DNA from: Syntrophaceae bacterium
GTDB lineage: Bacteria; Desulfobacterota; Syntrophia; Syntrophales; PHBD01
Reading direction: 5' to 3'
Length of the DNA stretch: 64,000 bases
Assembly: GCA_013177825.1 (NCBI GenBank)
Contig: JABLXX010000003.1
Coordinates: 248,001 to 312,000 of the forward strand
Position 1 is the stretch's first letter. The number at the start of each line of letters is the position of its first letter. The notes beneath the pieces are model-generated. The model did no database searches. It was not told the DNA's origin and worked only from the letters and a program-made list of their open reading frames with translations. The translations under genes were made by a program, and so were the position numbers. This document shows positions 9,929-20,913 of this stretch, one piece after another.

Positions 9929-11389
9929 ATGAAAGTGACCGTACGGCAAATCAGGCGCGTGATGATTGCGAACCGGGGGGAGATCGCCCTCCGGATCCTG
10001 AGGACTGCCAAAGAGCTGTCCCTGGATGTCGTCGTTGTTTATGAAAGTCCCGACAGCGAGGCGTATTACATCCGGATGGCCGAAGACGCCATCATGATCG
10101 GCGACGGGCCCAGGAAGGATTACCTGGACATTGATAAGATCATCTGGGCGGCTCGCAAGAGCGGTGCCGACGCGATCCATCCGGGTTACGGCTTCCTGGC
10201 GGAGAATCCCGATTTTTCGGCTGCCTGCGACAAGGCGGGAATCATCTTCATCGGCCCCCCTCCCGGTGTGATCAGCAACCTGGGCAACAAGGTCGTGGCC
10301 CGGCAGATCGCCATGAAGGCCGGGATTCCCTGTGTTCCCGGAACGTCGGATTTGCGCCGCGGCGAGGCAGGCGTCCGGGAGGCCGTCGATTTCGGGCGGA
10401 TGCACGGATACCCCCTGATGCTCAAGGCGTCCGCCGGCGGCGGCGGCCGGGGCATCCGGAAAGTGATCGACGAAGCCGACCTTCTTAAGCAGATTCCCCA
10501 GGCCCGCGCGGAGACGCTGGCGGCCTTCAACGATGAGAACATCTACGTGGAGAAGTGCATCGAGGCGCCGCGCCACGTGGAAGTGCAGATCCTGGCGGAC
10601 AAACACGGCAACGTGATCCACCTGGGAACGAGAGACTGCTCGATCCAGCGGCGTCATCAGAAGCTCCTGGAGATCGCACCGGCGGACCTGCCGCCGGACG
10701 TCCTCGAGGCGATGTGCGATTGCGCCATCCGCTTCTCCCGCGAGTCGGGCTATGTCAACGCCGGGACGGTGGAATTCCTGGTCGACTCGAAGACCAACGA
10801 ATTCTGGTTCATGGAGATGAATACCCGGCTACAGGTGGAGCACACCGTAACGGAGGAGCTCTCCGGGGTGGACATCGTCCGGGAGCAGATCCGTATCGCT
10901 GAGGGCCACGTCCTTAGCATTCCCCAGGAGTTGGGGCATCTCCGGGGGAAGGCCATTCAGGTCCGGATCAACGCCGAAGACCCGAAAAACAACTTCATGC
11001 CCGAGGGCGGCAAGAGGCTGGAGGTATACCAGTCCTCCGGCGGACCCGGCGTCCGGCTGGACGGCGTGGTCTACCAGGGATTCAAGATCCCCACGGAATA
11101 CGACTCGATGATGGTCAAGATGACCGTCCGGGGGCTGAACTGGGAACAGGCCATCCAGCGGCTGAAAAGGGCCCTTCAGGGATTCCTCATCGTGGGGCCC
11201 AAGACCACGATCCCATTCTACCTGTCCATCTGCGACGAACCCGACTTCCAGGCGGGCCGGTTCGATACGAGCTACCTGGAGACGCATCCCGGGATCTTCG
11301 AATACCCGGAGCCGGAGCGCGAGGTGGCGAAACTGGCGGAACTCATCGCGGAGATTCACGCCCGCAAGATCAACCCTTACGCATACTGA
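9929..11389 (+). CDS. Biotin carboxylase subunit (pyruvate carboxylase A-type)
   Basis: This subunit uses ATP and bicarbonate to carboxylate protein-bound biotin. RRVMIANRGEIALRILRTAKEL opens the protein, HPGYGFLAEN follows, ATP-grasp residues KASAGGGGRGIRKV lie near the middle, and FMEMNTRLQVEH is the active-site signature. The length of 486 residues fits a stand-alone AccC/PycA subunit. The ATG at 9929 follows AAGGCGGA; an ATG at 9902, close behind AGAGGAG, is a credible alternative adding 9 residues. The partner carboxyltransferase/biotin subunit follows after 64 nt, so the pair is one split carboxylase, most simply pyruvate carboxylase. Confidence 0.88.
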   Translation: MKVTVRQIRRVMIANRGEIALRILRTAKELSLDVVVVYESPDSEAYYIRMAEDAIMIGDGPRKDYLDIDKIIWAARKSGADAIHPGYGFLAENPDFSAACDKAGIIFIGPPPGVISNLGNKVVARQIAMKAGIPCVPGTSDLRRGEAGVREAVDFGRMHGYPLMLKASAGGGGRGIRKVIDEADLLKQIPQARAETLAAFNDENIYVEKCIEAPRHVEVQILADKHGNVIHLGTRDCSIQRRHQKLLEIAPADLPPDVLEAMCDCAIRFSRESGYVNAGTVEFLVDSKTNEFWFMEMNTRLQVEHTVTEELSGVDIVREQIRIAEGHVLSIPQELGHLRGKAIQVRINAEDPKNNFMPEGGKRLEVYQSSGGPGVRLDGVVYQGFKIPTEYDSMMVKMTVRGLNWEQAIQRLKRALQGFLIVGPKTTIPFYLSICDEPDFQAGRFDTSYLETHPGIFEYPEPEREVAKLAELIAEIHARKINPYAY

Positions 11390-11453
11390 GTCTCCCGGTT
11401 CCGGCGGTGGGAAACCGCAGCGGCCGGCCTGAAAAGGGAGACGGGGAGGAACC

Positions 11454-13403
11454 ATGCTGAACAATATTTCCCAGAACCTGCTCGACGAGCGGATTTCCCC
11501 GCAAGACCTCCGGGAACGAGGAGTCCGGTTCGTGCTGGACAAGATCCGGCAGGCCGAGGGTTACTATCTGACCAATACCGAGAGGGACCAGTCCCAGTCG
11601 GATTTCAAAAACCGGATCATGCCCCATACCCAGCTCCTCGTGGCCCGGCCGCGCAACGACGCGGGCTACCTGTCCCTCGAGATCACGGGCGGGGCCTCGG
11701 TCCATGTGGACATGCTGCGCAAGCAGATCAATCCCCTGGAGAAGCTCCAGGTGTTGAGCGAGCGCATGCCCGAGACCATGTTCCAGACCCTCTGCCGGGG
11801 GATCAACCTCTTCGGTTACCGTCCCTATCCGGAAAACGTGGTCCGCCTGACGGTGCGGACCTTCGCCCGCTATGTCCACGTCTGGCGCGTGTTCGACTTC
11901 CTCAACTACATCCCCAACATGCGGGCGGTATTCGAGGAGGTGCAGGCGTCGGGATGCATCCTGGAGCCGTCCATCTGCTTCTCCACCGGACCCGAGCACA
12001 CCGACGAATACTACGTGGGCAAGGTGGGGGAGATCCTCGACGTGACGGGGCCTGACATCCTCCTGTGCATCAAGAACCACGGCGGCCTCGGGACGTCGAA
12101 ACGCATCGGGGACCTGGTGCGGGCCATCCTGGACCGGTACCCGGACCTCATCATCCACTATCACGGCCACAACACCGACGGGAACGACATCGGGCGGATC
12201 GTCGAGGCGGTGCGCAACGGGGCGAAAATCGCCGACGCGGCGGACCACGCCTTTACCGGCTTCTACGGCCCACCGCCGCTCCTCACGGTGATCGAAACCC
12301 TGGAGGAATACGGCCATCGGGCCATGGGCATCGACAAGCAGTCCGTTCTCGACACGTCCAGCATGCTCCGGCCGGAGCGCGAGTTCTACAAGGATCTCGA
12401 GTCCCAGTTCCTGGGGTTCGATCCCTCCGTCCAGGTGCACAAGCTCCCCGGCGGGGCCACGGGTTCCAGTTTCGAACAGGCCGTCAAGGGTGGCTTCCTC
12501 CACCGGATGCCGGAGATCCTCCAGCGGGAGCTTCCCCGCGTGCAGACCGAGCTGGGAAACTGGTGGAGCGTGACGCCGGGCTCCCAGATCCTCTGGACCA
12601 CGGCGGTGAACAACGTCCTGAAAGGCGTCCGTTACAAGGACGCCAACGACGACCTGAAGAGCCTGATGCTGGGACGATACGGCGATCTCCCGTTCTACTG
12701 GCCCTCCGACGAAATCTACCGGGCCGTATTCGGTCCCGACTGGAAGCAGATCCGGGAGTGCGACACCTGTTACCAGCGCATCGACGACGTGGACCTCGAC
12801 GTGGAGAAAAAGGTCCTGGAAAAGCGCCTGGGCCGTCATGCCACGGAAGACGAACTGGTGCTCTACCTGCAGCATCCGAACGATGCCGTCAACTTCCTCA
12901 AGTTCGAGACGAAGTTCGGGAAGACGTGGGTCCTGTCGCCGAAAATCTGGTTCAACCGGGGAGGTTTCTCGCAGGGCGAGAAGTTCGATTTCCCGGACGC
13001 TTTCGGCCGGCTCCATACCATCGAGATCGGACCGCAGCGGAAAACCAAGGCGGGCGACATGGTCACCTACATGGTCATCGACCACCACACCGAGCCCGTC
13101 CTCACCGTCCTGGAGGAGGAGGGGAACGAGCAGGCGAAGAAAAAGATGGTCCTGTCGGCCAAAGAGATCAGCGAGCTGGCCAAGAAGGGCGATATCCGGT
13201 CCCATATCAGCGGGACGGTCAGCGAGATTCCCGTTACGGAAGGGGCGGAGGTCGAGCCGGGACAGGTCCTGATCATCCTGGAGGCCATGAAGATGCTCAA
13301 CAATGTGGCTTCCGACCTGAAGGGGCAGGTGGTGGAGATCCGGGTGTCCCCGGGCGACAAGGTCGAAGTGGGAGATCCCCTGATGACCGTCCGGAAGGAA
13401 TAG
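11454..13403 (+). CDS. Biotin-dependent carboxyltransferase with biotinyl domain (PycB-like)
   Basis: A 649-residue partner of the upstream biotin carboxylase. The N-terminal HMGL-like barrel keeps the metal/catalytic pattern: RDQSQSD near residue 43, Lys in CIKNHGG (K207), and H235-Y-H237. The C-terminal domain has the biotinylation site EAMKM with Lys near 613. Ordinary pyruvate carboxylase has DMAG after the Lys and HTHDTSG at the His pair; here these are NHGG and HYHGHNTDG, so the barrel is divergent. It probably makes oxaloacetate from pyruvate, but another acyl or keto acid acceptor cannot be excluded. Confidence 0.8.
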   Translation: MLNNISQNLLDERISPQDLRERGVRFVLDKIRQAEGYYLTNTERDQSQSDFKNRIMPHTQLLVARPRNDAGYLSLEITGGASVHVDMLRKQINPLEKLQVLSERMPETMFQTLCRGINLFGYRPYPENVVRLTVRTFARYVHVWRVFDFLNYIPNMRAVFEEVQASGCILEPSICFSTGPEHTDEYYVGKVGEILDVTGPDILLCIKNHGGLGTSKRIGDLVRAILDRYPDLIIHYHGHNTDGNDIGRIVEAVRNGAKIADAADHAFTGFYGPPPLLTVIETLEEYGHRAMGIDKQSVLDTSSMLRPEREFYKDLESQFLGFDPSVQVHKLPGGATGSSFEQAVKGGFLHRMPEILQRELPRVQTELGNWWSVTPGSQILWTTAVNNVLKGVRYKDANDDLKSLMLGRYGDLPFYWPSDEIYRAVFGPDWKQIRECDTCYQRIDDVDLDVEKKVLEKRLGRHATEDELVLYLQHPNDAVNFLKFETKFGKTWVLSPKIWFNRGGFSQGEKFDFPDAFGRLHTIEIGPQRKTKAGDMVTYMVIDHHTEPVLTVLEEEGNEQAKKKMVLSAKEISELAKKGDIRSHISGTVSEIPVTEGAEVEPGQVLIILEAMKMLNNVASDLKGQVVEIRVSPGDKVEVGDPLMTVRKE

Positions 13404-13753
13404 GGCGACGGCACTCCTCCGCGGACGTGAACGAGGGGATCCCGCCCGAGAGAGCAGTCGGTCGCCGGTCCTGTTTCCGGGATTACGGACGAGGGCGCCG
13501 CACCGGGCTCCGATCACCGTTTTGTTTGAACGCAACCAGCTGAAAAAAGGGGAGAAACGGACGGATCCGGGATTTCGGTCTTGACTTTCCCGGCATCCGT
13601 GGTAACGTGGCGAACCCTTTGCAACCAGGTATCCGTCGGTTCCAATCTCATCCCGTTCGCGCTTCGGTGATCCGCCCGCATCCAACCCGAAAGAGGATGT
13701 TCAGCCTCCTCCGGGCGACGACCGGAGGGGACGCGGAATGGCAAGGAGTCAGG
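13404..13753. other. 350-bp gap with a candidate promoter
   Basis: No gene is seen. TTGACT (13581-13586), a 16-nt spacer and TAACGT (13603-13608) make a plausible promoter for the M23 peptidase gene. No strong terminator for the carboxylase genes was found here. Confidence 0.5.
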
Positions 13754-14662
13754 ATGGCGAAACGCGGCTTTACCCTCTTGATCATTCCCCGAAGGGACGG
13801 TCCCGTCCATACCTTCGGGATTCCGGGTTCTCTCCTGACAGGGCTGGCCGCGGTCCTGGCAACCGTTGTTCTCCTCTCCCTCTACTTGGCCTACGACTAT
13901 ATCTCCATCCGCCGGGATGCCTCCGAACTGGCCCGCCTGCGGGCGGTCACGGGAAATCAGGAGAAGCAGATCGTCGACCTTGCCGGCCGCCTGGAGCGGT
14001 ATGGTGCCAGGATCGACGAGTTGAAGGAGTTCGACCGGAAGATCCGGATCGCCGCCAATATCGAGAGCAACCGCGACAAACAGGAGATCCTCGGGATCGG
14101 GGGCACCGTACCGGACGAGCGGCTCGTTCCGTCGCGCCTGGATGGAGACCGACAGGCCATCCTGAAGGAGGTCGTCCGGGGTGTTGACCGGCTGGAGCAG
14201 GATGCGGCCGCACAGGAGAAAAGCTTTGTCCAGATCCTGAAGTTCCTGAACCGTCAGCGGTCGGTTATCGCGTCAACCCCGTCCCTCTGGCCGGTACGGG
14301 GGCTCGTGACATCCGAATTCGGCACCCGCTCCTCCCCCTTCGGTGGGGGCCGGGAGCATCACGACGGCATCGACATCGCCACGCAGCAGGGAATGCCCAT
14401 CCGTGTGCCCGCCGACGGGGTGGTGCTCGAAGCGGCGCGGCAGAGCGGTCTGGGCAACATGGTCAAGGTCGACCATGGCCGGGGGCTCTCCACGACCTAT
14501 GGCCACATGTCCCGGATCGCCGTCCGGCAGGGAGCGATCGTCCGCAGGGGGGAAATCATCGGATATGTCGGGAACACCGGCCGCAGCACCGGTTCCCATC
14601 TGCATTACTCGGTCCATTTCAGCGGGGTTGCCGTGAATCCCCGAAGTTATCTGCGCCCATAG
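13754..14662 (+). CDS. M23-family (LytM-type) peptidase, membrane anchored
   Basis: A 302-residue envelope protein. One membrane segment (GLAAVLATVVLLSLYLAYDY) is followed by a coiled-coil region rich in Glu, Arg and Leu, then a C-terminal LytM domain (about residues 180-300) with FGTRSSPFGG, HHDGIDIA and HLHYSVHF, which supply the zinc ligands of a glycyl-type endopeptidase. It probably cuts or controls cutting of peptidoglycan cross-links. ATG at 13754 is chosen because AAGGAG lies 6 nt upstream; an earlier in-frame start would add a 49-residue Arg-rich leader that looks non-coding. Confidence 0.85.
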   Translation: MAKRGFTLLIIPRRDGPVHTFGIPGSLLTGLAAVLATVVLLSLYLAYDYISIRRDASELARLRAVTGNQEKQIVDLAGRLERYGARIDELKEFDRKIRIAANIESNRDKQEILGIGGTVPDERLVPSRLDGDRQAILKEVVRGVDRLEQDAAAQEKSFVQILKFLNRQRSVIASTPSLWPVRGLVTSEFGTRSSPFGGGREHHDGIDIATQQGMPIRVPADGVVLEAARQSGLGNMVKVDHGRGLSTTYGHMSRIAVRQGAIVRRGEIIGYVGNTGRSTGSHLHYSVHFSGVAVNPRSYLRP

Positions 14663-14704
14663 GAAGTATGCCCTTCCGTCCTCACTTGGGCGGCCGAATG
14701 TCTG

Positions 14705-14731
14705 ACACCGGTGTGACGCCGGTTTTTTTAT
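14705..14731 (+). terminator. Short intrinsic terminator before secA
   Basis: ACCGG and CCGGT form a 5-bp GC stem over a 7-nt loop, followed by seven T residues. It lies between the M23 peptidase stop and the secA start, only 12 nt before the secA ATG. Confidence 0.55.
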
Positions 14732-14743
14732 TGGATAACCAAC

Positions 14744-17266
14744 ATGTTTGAAAACATCCTGAAAAAAATCGTGGGCAGCAAGAACGACCGCGATCTCAAG
14801 CGCCTGTCCTTCCTTCTGGAGGAAGTCAACGACCTGGAACCGGCCATGCTGGCCTTGAGTGACGCCGAGCTACGGGCGAAAACCCCGTATTTCAAGGAGA
14901 AACTGGACAACGGCGCCTCCCTGGAGGACATCCTGCCGGAGGCCTTTGCGGTCGTGCGGGAGGTGTCCCGGCGGACCCTGCTGATGCGCCCCTTCGACGT
15001 GCAGGTCATCGGCGGCATCGTTCTTCACGAGGGGAAGATCGCCGAGATGAAGACCGGGGAAGGAAAAACCCTGGCGGCGACCATGCCGATGTACCTGAAC
15101 GCCCTGGCGGGCAGGGGCGCCCATTTGGTCACGGTGAACGACTACCTGGCCCGTCGCGATGCCTCGTGGATGGGTCCTGTCTACAATTTCCTCGGACTGA
15201 CCGTGGGCGTTATCGTCCACGGCATGGACGACGCGGAGCGCAGAAAGGCCTATCTGTCCGATATTACATACGGAACGAACAACGAGTTCGGGTTTGACTA
15301 TCTCCGGGACAACATGAAGTTCACCCTGGACGACTACGTCCAGAGGGACTTCAACTATGCCATCGTCGACGAGGTCGACAGCATCCTCATCGACGAGGCC
15401 CGGACACCCCTCATCATCTCCGGGCCCTCCGACGAATCGACGGACAAGTACTACCGGATCAACCAGATCATCCCGCGTCTTCACAAGGACACGGACTACA
15501 CGATCGAGGAAAAGAGCAAGACCGTGGTGCTGACCGAGGAGGGCGTCGCCCGGGTGGAAACCCTCCTGAAGGTCCAGAACCTCTACGAGCCAAGGAACAT
15601 CGAGATCGTCCACCACGTGAACCAGGCCCTCCGTGCCCACACCCTCTTCAAGCGGGACGTGGACTACATGGTGAAGGACGGCGAGGTCATCATCGTCGAC
15701 GAGTTCACCGGCCGGCTCATGCCGGGGAGGCGTTACAGCGACGGCCTGCATCAGGCCCTGGAGGCGAAGGAGAAGGTCAAGATCGAGCGGGAAAATCAGA
15801 CCCTGGCGTCCATCACCTTCCAGAACTACTTCCGCATGTACGACAAGCTGGCGGGCATGACCGGTACCGCCGATACGGAGGCGGAGGAGTTCAAGAAGAT
15901 CTACGGCCTCGAGGTGGTGGTCGTCCCGACGAACATGCCCATGATCCGGAACGACGCGGGAGACGTGGTCTACAAGACGGAAGTGGAAAAATTCAATGCC
16001 GTCATCGAAGAGATCAAGGAGATGCACCGGAACGGACGGCCCGTCCTGGTGGGCACGATCTCCATCGAGAAATCGGAGCACCTGAGCAAGCTTCTTTCCC
16101 GTTCGGGAGTGAAGCACCACGTTCTCAACGCCAAGCAGCACGACAGGGAGGCGGAGATCGTCGCCCAGGCGGGCCAGAAGGGCATGGTGACCATCTCGAC
16201 CAACATGGCGGGGCGAGGAACCGACATCAAGCTGGGAGACGGCGTCGCGGAGCTGGGGGGCCTCCACATCCTGGGGACGGAGCGCCACGAGAGCCGGCGG
16301 ATCGACAACCAGCTCCGGGGCCGGTCGGGACGCCAGGGGGACATGGGGTCTTCCCGATTCTACCTGTCCCTCGATGACGACCTGATGCGCATCTTCGGGG
16401 GTGAAAAGATCTCCGCCATCATGGACCGAATCGGCATTGAAGAGAACCAGCCCATTGAGCACCGGATGATCTCCAAGGCGATCGAGAACTCGCAGAAGCG
16501 CGTGGAAGGACAGAACTTCGAGATCCGGAAACACCTCCTGGAATACGACGATGTCATGAACCGCCAGCGGCAGGTCATCTACGAGCAACGCCGCAAGGTG
16601 CTCCGGGGAGGCGAAGGCCTCTGGTCGGACCTGGAGGAGATGCTGGGGGACGTCCTGGACGATCTGATTCCGGATTTCATTGACGAGAAGGGCCACGCGG
16701 AGGAAGGGGATCTCAAGGGGCTGGAGGACATGGTCTTCAAGCAGTTTTCCCTGAAAATGAACTTTTCCGATCGGGAGGACCTGCGGCCCGCCGTGATCCA
16801 AGAAGAGATCCGCGAAGCGGTGATGGGACTTCTGAAGGGGAAGGAAGCGGAATTCGGGACGGAGCTGATGGAATATCTCCTCCGGGTGATCATGCTGAAC
16901 GCCATCGATACCCAGTGGAAGGACCACCTGTTGGCCATGGACCACCTCAAGGAGGGGATCGGCCTCCGGGGATACGGCCAGAAGGATCCGGTCCGGGAAT
17001 ACCAGAAGGAAGGGTACGACATGTTCATGGAGATGATCGAGCGGATCAAGATGGACAGCCTGGAGAAGCTCTGTATGGTCCGAATCCAGCGGGAGGACGA
17101 GGTCGAGCGGATCCAGCGGCGGCAGGAGCAGGAGTACGTCATGAGCCGGGGAGGAGACGGAGCGGCCGCTGCCCCGGTGAAGCGGACCGGTGAAAAGGTC
17201 GGGCGGAACGATCCCTGCCCCTGCGGGAGCGGAAAGAAATACAAGAAGTGTTGTGGCGCAAATTGA
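14744..17266 (+). CDS. secA: Preprotein translocase ATPase SecA
   Basis: SecA drives post-translational export through SecYEG. The 840-residue protein has Walker A MKTGEGKT near residues 102-109, the [19 protein letters not shown] Walker B region, GRGTDIKLG and [11 protein letters not shown] of NBD2, and a C-terminal zinc-binding SEC-C motif ([18 protein letters not shown]). The length is slightly shorter than in E. coli (901), as expected for compact SecA forms. No clear ribosome site lies before the ATG, and the terminator hairpin ends 12 nt upstream, so initiation here may be weak or regulated. Confidence 0.97.
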   Translation: MFENILKKIVGSKNDRDLKRLSFLLEEVNDLEPAMLALSDAELRAKTPYFKEKLDNGASLEDILPEAFAVVREVSRRTLLMRPFDVQVIGGIVLHEGKIAEMKTGEGKTLAATMPMYLNALAGRGAHLVTVNDYLARRDASWMGPVYNFLGLTVGVIVHGMDDAERRKAYLSDITYGTNNEFGFDYLRDNMKFTLDDYVQRDFNYAIVDEVDSILIDEARTPLIISGPSDESTDKYYRINQIIPRLHKDTDYTIEEKSKTVVLTEEGVARVETLLKVQNLYEPRNIEIVHHVNQALRAHTLFKRDVDYMVKDGEVIIVDEFTGRLMPGRRYSDGLHQALEAKEKVKIERENQTLASITFQNYFRMYDKLAGMTGTADTEAEEFKKIYGLEVVVVPTNMPMIRNDAGDVVYKTEVEKFNAVIEEIKEMHRNGRPVLVGTISIEKSEHLSKLLSRSGVKHHVLNAKQHDREAEIVAQAGQKGMVTISTNMAGRGTDIKLGDGVAELGGLHILGTERHESRRIDNQLRGRSGRQGDMGSSRFYLSLDDDLMRIFGGEKISAIMDRIGIEENQPIEHRMISKAIENSQKRVEGQNFEIRKHLLEYDDVMNRQRQVIYEQRRKVLRGGEGLWSDLEEMLGDVLDDLIPDFIDEKGHAEEGDLKGLEDMVFKQFSLKMNFSDREDLRPAVIQEEIREAVMGLLKGKEAEFGTELMEYLLRVIMLNAIDTQWKDHLLAMDHLKEGIGLRGYGQKDPVREYQKEGYDMFMEMIERIKMDSLEKLCMVRIQREDEVERIQRRQEQEYVMSRGGDGAAAAPVKRTGEKVGRNDPCPCGSGKKYKKCCGAN

Positions 17267-17323
17267 GAAAACGGCCGCATGAAGCGTTCCCGGTGCCGTG
17301 TTGCGGTGGGAGAAGGCTGAAGG

Positions 17324-18520
17324 ATGAGTAAAGACGAAAGTTTAACCGTCCCCGGTTTTCGGGCGGCGGGGATCGCTGCGGGGATCAAGGAGAACGGGCG
17401 GAAGGACCTGGCCCTCATCGTCTCGGACGAACCGGCCGCGGCGGCCGGCCTGTTCACGACCAACACCTTCAAGGCCGCCCCGGTGATCTTGGACATGGAG
17501 CGCATCCGGTCCGGCCGGGCCCAGGCCATCCTGACCAACAGCGGAAACGCCAACGCAGCAAACGGTCCCGAAGGGGTTGAGGACGCCCGGGCTTCATCCC
17601 GGGCCGTCTCGGAGGCGTTGGGCATTCCGGATGACCTGATCCTGGTGGCCTCCACGGGGGTTATCGGCCGGCGCCTCCCGGTCGGGAAGATCCTTGCCGG
17701 CATCCGGCCGCTCGCAGGATCCCTCCGGCCGGACGGAATGGAAGATGCACAGGAGGCGATCCTCACGACGGACCGCTTCCCCAAGATGGCCGTGCGCGTG
17801 GAGAACATCGACGGCAGGCCCGTGACGGTCCTCGGGATGGCCAAGGGAGCGGGCATGATCCAGCCGAACATGGCGACTCTACTTTCCTACGTCCTCACCG
17901 ACGCGGCCGTCGATGCCCCTCTCCTGGAAGACCTGCTCCGGGAGGGCGTGTCCCGCAGCTTCAACGCGATCACCGTGGACGGCTGCATGAGCACCAACGA
18001 CACGGTCCTGATCCTGGCGAACGGCCGGGCGGGAAACCGTCCCTTCCGGAAGGGCGGCCGGGACGGCCGGATGTTCCGGAGCATGCTGTCCGCCGTACTG
18101 GAGGAGATGGCCCTGGCCATGGTCCGCGACGGGGAGGGGGCGACCAAGATCGTCACGGTCGAAGTCTTGGGAGGAAGAACGAAGGCGGAGGCCCGGAGAG
18201 TGGCCTATGCCGTGGGGAACTCGAACCTGTTCAAGACGGCGTGTTTCGGGGGCGATCCCAACTGGGGACGGGTGATCCAGGCCGTCGGGGCTTCCGGCGT
18301 ATCCGTGGATCCCGATGCCGTCGACGTGTCCTTCGGCGGTGTGACGGTTTTCTCCGGCGGGCGGGGCATTCCCGCGGCAGTACCGGAACTGGCCGGGATC
18401 ATGGCGGCCGACCGCATCCATGTCCGGATCAACCTTTCCGTGGGCAGGGGAACGTTCAGCCTTCATGCGTCCGACCTGACCTTCGATTACGTCAAGATCA
18501 ACGCGCATTACACGACCTGA
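17324..18520 (+). CDS. argJ: Glutamate N-acetyltransferase / amino-acid acetyltransferase ArgJ
   Basis: ArgJ transfers the acetyl group from N-acetylornithine to glutamate, recycling acetyl in arginine synthesis; bifunctional forms also use acetyl-CoA. The precursor self-cleaves before the Thr of KGAGMIQPNMATLLSY (T185), which becomes the nucleophile. TNSGNANAANG, TVDGCMSTNDTV and CFGGDPNWGRV are further family signatures. The length of 398 residues is normal. Whether this enzyme is mono- or bifunctional cannot be told from sequence. It follows secA by 57 nt on the same strand. Confidence 0.95.
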   Translation: MSKDESLTVPGFRAAGIAAGIKENGRKDLALIVSDEPAAAAGLFTTNTFKAAPVILDMERIRSGRAQAILTNSGNANAANGPEGVEDARASSRAVSEALGIPDDLILVASTGVIGRRLPVGKILAGIRPLAGSLRPDGMEDAQEAILTTDRFPKMAVRVENIDGRPVTVLGMAKGAGMIQPNMATLLSYVLTDAAVDAPLLEDLLREGVSRSFNAITVDGCMSTNDTVLILANGRAGNRPFRKGGRDGRMFRSMLSAVLEEMALAMVRDGEGATKIVTVEVLGGRTKAEARRVAYAVGNSNLFKTACFGGDPNWGRVIQAVGASGVSVDPDAVDVSFGGVTVFSGGRGIPAAVPELAGIMAADRIHVRINLSVGRGTFSLHASDLTFDYVKINAHYTT

Positions 18521-18727
18521 GCGGGAATTCCATTTGTCGGGGCGCGGGGGCTGTCACTCCCGCGGCAGGATCGAAAGGAGACCGGGTTTTCCCTTGCCAA
18601 GGGAATCCCTTTATGCTAATGGCCACCAGATTTCGCACATCCCCGGACCGGCAGGGGGTTGCTTTTCCTTGGAAAAGTTCCCTGGCGGGGTGATGGGGGT
18701 GGAGGAAAAAACAAAAGGAGAAAGACT

Positions 18728-19555
18728 ATGGCAGCATTGATTTCCATGAAGCTCCTGCTTGAGGCGGGAGTCCACTTCGGTCACCAGACCAACAAATGGA
18801 ACCCGAAGATGAAGACCTACATCTTCGGCGCCCGGAACGGCATCTACATCATCGACCTCCAGCAGACCGTCGAGATGTTCCACAAGGCCTACGACTTTGT
18901 TGTGAACACCGTGGCGAACGGGGGTACCATCCTGTTTGTGGGAACGAAGAAACAGTCCCAGGAGTCGATTCGCGAGGAATCGGAGCGGTGCGGCATGCCT
19001 CACGTGAACCAGCGTTGGCTCGGCGGGATGCTGACCAATTTCGTCACCATCAAGAAGAGCATCGACCGCCTGAACATGCTGGACAAGATGTTCCAGGACG
19101 AAAGCGTCCGCGCATTTCCGAAAAAGGAGATCATGAAGCTCCAGAAGGAGCGGGACAAGTTGATCAAGGTCCTCGGCGGAATCCGGACCCTCAAGGGGCA
19201 TCCGGGAGGGCTGTTCATCGTGGATCCGAAGCGGGAGGACATTGCCGTTCAGGAAGCCCGGAAGCTCGGCATTCCCATTACGGCCATCGTGGATACGAAC
19301 TGCAACCCCGACCTGATCGATTACGTCATCCCGGGGAATGACGACGCCATCCGGGCCATCAAACTCTTTTCTTCCCGCATCGCCGACGCGGTCCTGGAAG
19401 GAAAGAGGCGCTACGAGGAAAAGCTCCAGGCAGAGAGCGACAAGAATGCCCCGGCGGAGACACCCGTCGAGGAGGCCGAGCCGGATGTTCCGGAGAGCGT
19501 AGAGCGGAAGGAAAGTCCCGAGGCACAGGACGGGGCGGCGGAAGTAAGTGCATAA
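18728..19555 (+). CDS. rpsB: 30S ribosomal protein S2
   Basis: A 275-residue S2. It opens [20 protein letters not shown] and contains [21 protein letters not shown] and [21 protein letters not shown], all hallmark segments. The C-terminal 35 residues are an acidic tail. ATG at 18728 follows AAAAGGAG by 7 nt. It heads the rpsB-tsf-pyrH-frr cluster, the usual arrangement in bacteria, where S2 often represses its own operon through the leader. The leader between argJ and rpsB is about 205 nt, and I could not identify a defined autoregulatory structure in it. Confidence 0.97.
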   Translation: MAALISMKLLLEAGVHFGHQTNKWNPKMKTYIFGARNGIYIIDLQQTVEMFHKAYDFVVNTVANGGTILFVGTKKQSQESIREESERCGMPHVNQRWLGGMLTNFVTIKKSIDRLNMLDKMFQDESVRAFPKKEIMKLQKERDKLIKVLGGIRTLKGHPGGLFIVDPKREDIAVQEARKLGIPITAIVDTNCNPDLIDYVIPGNDDAIRAIKLFSSRIADAVLEGKRRYEEKLQAESDKNAPAETPVEEAEPDVPESVERKESPEAQDGAAEVSA

Positions 19556-19586
19556 TTCCACAGATACAAGGATGGAGGTTTGAGCA

Positions 19587-20192
19587 TTGGAAATTACATC
19601 CGGAATGGTAAAAGAGCTGAGAACGAAAACGGGCGCCGGCATGATGGACTGCAAGGAGGCCCTTCAGGCCTCGGATGGCGATTTTGAAAAGGCCATCGAC
19701 TTTCTGCGCAAAAAGGGCATGTCGGCGGCGACCAAGCGCTCTTCCAAGGCCGCCAAGGACGGCGCCGTCGGTTCCTACATTCACATGGGAGGAAAGATCG
19801 GCGTCCTGGTCGAGGTGAACTGCGAGACCGACTTCGTGGCGAAGACGGACAATTTCACCGCTTTCGTCAAGGACATCGCCATGCACGTGGCGGCGTCGAA
19901 TCCCCTGTACCTGAACAGCGAAGAGATCCCCGAGGCCGATATGGAACGGGAGAAGGCCATTTATCGCGATCAGCTTGCCCAGGAGAAAAAGCCCGAGAAG
20001 ATCTGGGACAAGATCATCGAGGGGAAGCTCCGGAAGTACTATGAGGATGTGTGCCTCCTGGATCAGAAGTTCATCAAAAACACAGACATCACGGTGAAGA
20101 CGCTTCTGAACGAGATGATCGCCAAGACGGGAGAGAACATCATCATCCGTCGCTTCGCCCGGTTCCAGCTGGGAGAAGAGTTGAAGGGCTGA
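19587..20192 (+). CDS. tsf: Translation elongation factor Ts
   Basis: EF-Ts exchanges GDP for GTP on EF-Tu. [20 protein letters not shown] is the N-terminal signature, followed by [13 protein letters not shown] and later [16 protein letters not shown]. At 201 residues it is the short form with a single core subdomain, common outside the gamma-proteobacteria. The start is TTG at 19587, with GGAGG about 10 nt upstream. The gap to rpsB is 31 nt, and pyrH starts 1 nt after the stop. Confidence 0.96.
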   Translation: MEITSGMVKELRTKTGAGMMDCKEALQASDGDFEKAIDFLRKKGMSAATKRSSKAAKDGAVGSYIHMGGKIGVLVEVNCETDFVAKTDNFTAFVKDIAMHVAASNPLYLNSEEIPEADMEREKAIYRDQLAQEKKPEKIWDKIIEGKLRKYYEDVCLLDQKFIKNTDITVKTLLNEMIAKTGENIIIRRFARFQLGEELKG

Positions 20193-20193
20193 T

Positions 20194-20910
20194 TTGGAAC
20201 GGCCGGTCTATCGCAGGGTTCTGTTGAAACTCAGCGGCGAAGCCCTTGCCGGCGGCAAGGGCTTCGGCTTCGATTTCGAGGTGATCGAGGGGATCGCCCG
20301 GGAACTCAAGTCGGTTGCGGCGTTGGGAGTCCAGATGGGCCTCGTCATCGGCGGCGGCAACATCTGGCGTGGCGGTGTCGCCGCTGCCCGAGGCATGGAC
20401 CGGACGGCGGCGGACTACACGGGAATGCTGGCCACGGTCATCAACTGCCTGACCATGCAGAGCGCCCTGGAGGCCCAGGGGGTTCCGGCCCGTGTCCTGT
20501 CCGCCCTGGACGTCAAAGGGGTGGCCGAACCCTACATCCAGAGGCGAGCCATTCGTTACCTCGAGGAGGGGCGCGTTCTTCTGCTGGCGGGAGGGACGGG
20601 AAACCCGTTTTTTACCACCGACACGGCGGCGGCACTCCGAGCCGTCGAGATCAAGGCCGATGTTCTCCTGAAGGCCACGAAAGTGGACGGCGTCTATGAC
20701 CGGGATCCCGTCAATCACCCGGAAGCGGTCTTTTTCGAACGCATCGGCTATGCAGATGTCCTGGTGAAGGACCTGAAAGTGATGGACGGCACGGCCGTTT
20801 CTCTCTGCCGGGAGAACGGCATGCCGGTGATCGTCTTCAACCTCCAGAAGAGTGGGAACATCAAGCGGGTACTCTGCGGGGAACCGGTAGGGACCCGGTT
20901 AGGAGCGTAA
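20194..20910 (+). CDS. pyrH: Uridylate kinase
   Basis: PyrH phosphorylates UMP to UDP and is usually hexameric and GTP-activated. The amino-acid-kinase fold shows [12 protein letters not shown] at the N-terminus, [10 protein letters not shown], the acceptor-binding [18 protein letters not shown], and [10 protein letters not shown]. The length of 238 residues is normal. The start is TTG at 20194, one nucleotide after tsf, so translation is probably coupled to tsf. frr begins 3 nt after its stop. Confidence 0.96.
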   Translation: MERPVYRRVLLKLSGEALAGGKGFGFDFEVIEGIARELKSVAALGVQMGLVIGGGNIWRGGVAAARGMDRTAADYTGMLATVINCLTMQSALEAQGVPARVLSALDVKGVAEPYIQRRAIRYLEEGRVLLLAGGTGNPFFTTDTAAALRAVEIKADVLLKATKVDGVYDRDPVNHPEAVFFERIGYADVLVKDLKVMDGTAVSLCRENGMPVIVFNLQKSGNIKRVLCGEPVGTRLGA

Positions 20911-20913
20911 ATC

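Noticed and set aside
13607-13753. 49-residue N-terminal extension of the M23 peptidase
   Set aside because: It is Arg/Pro-rich, covers the promoter-like sequence, and AAGGAG sits properly before ATG 13754.
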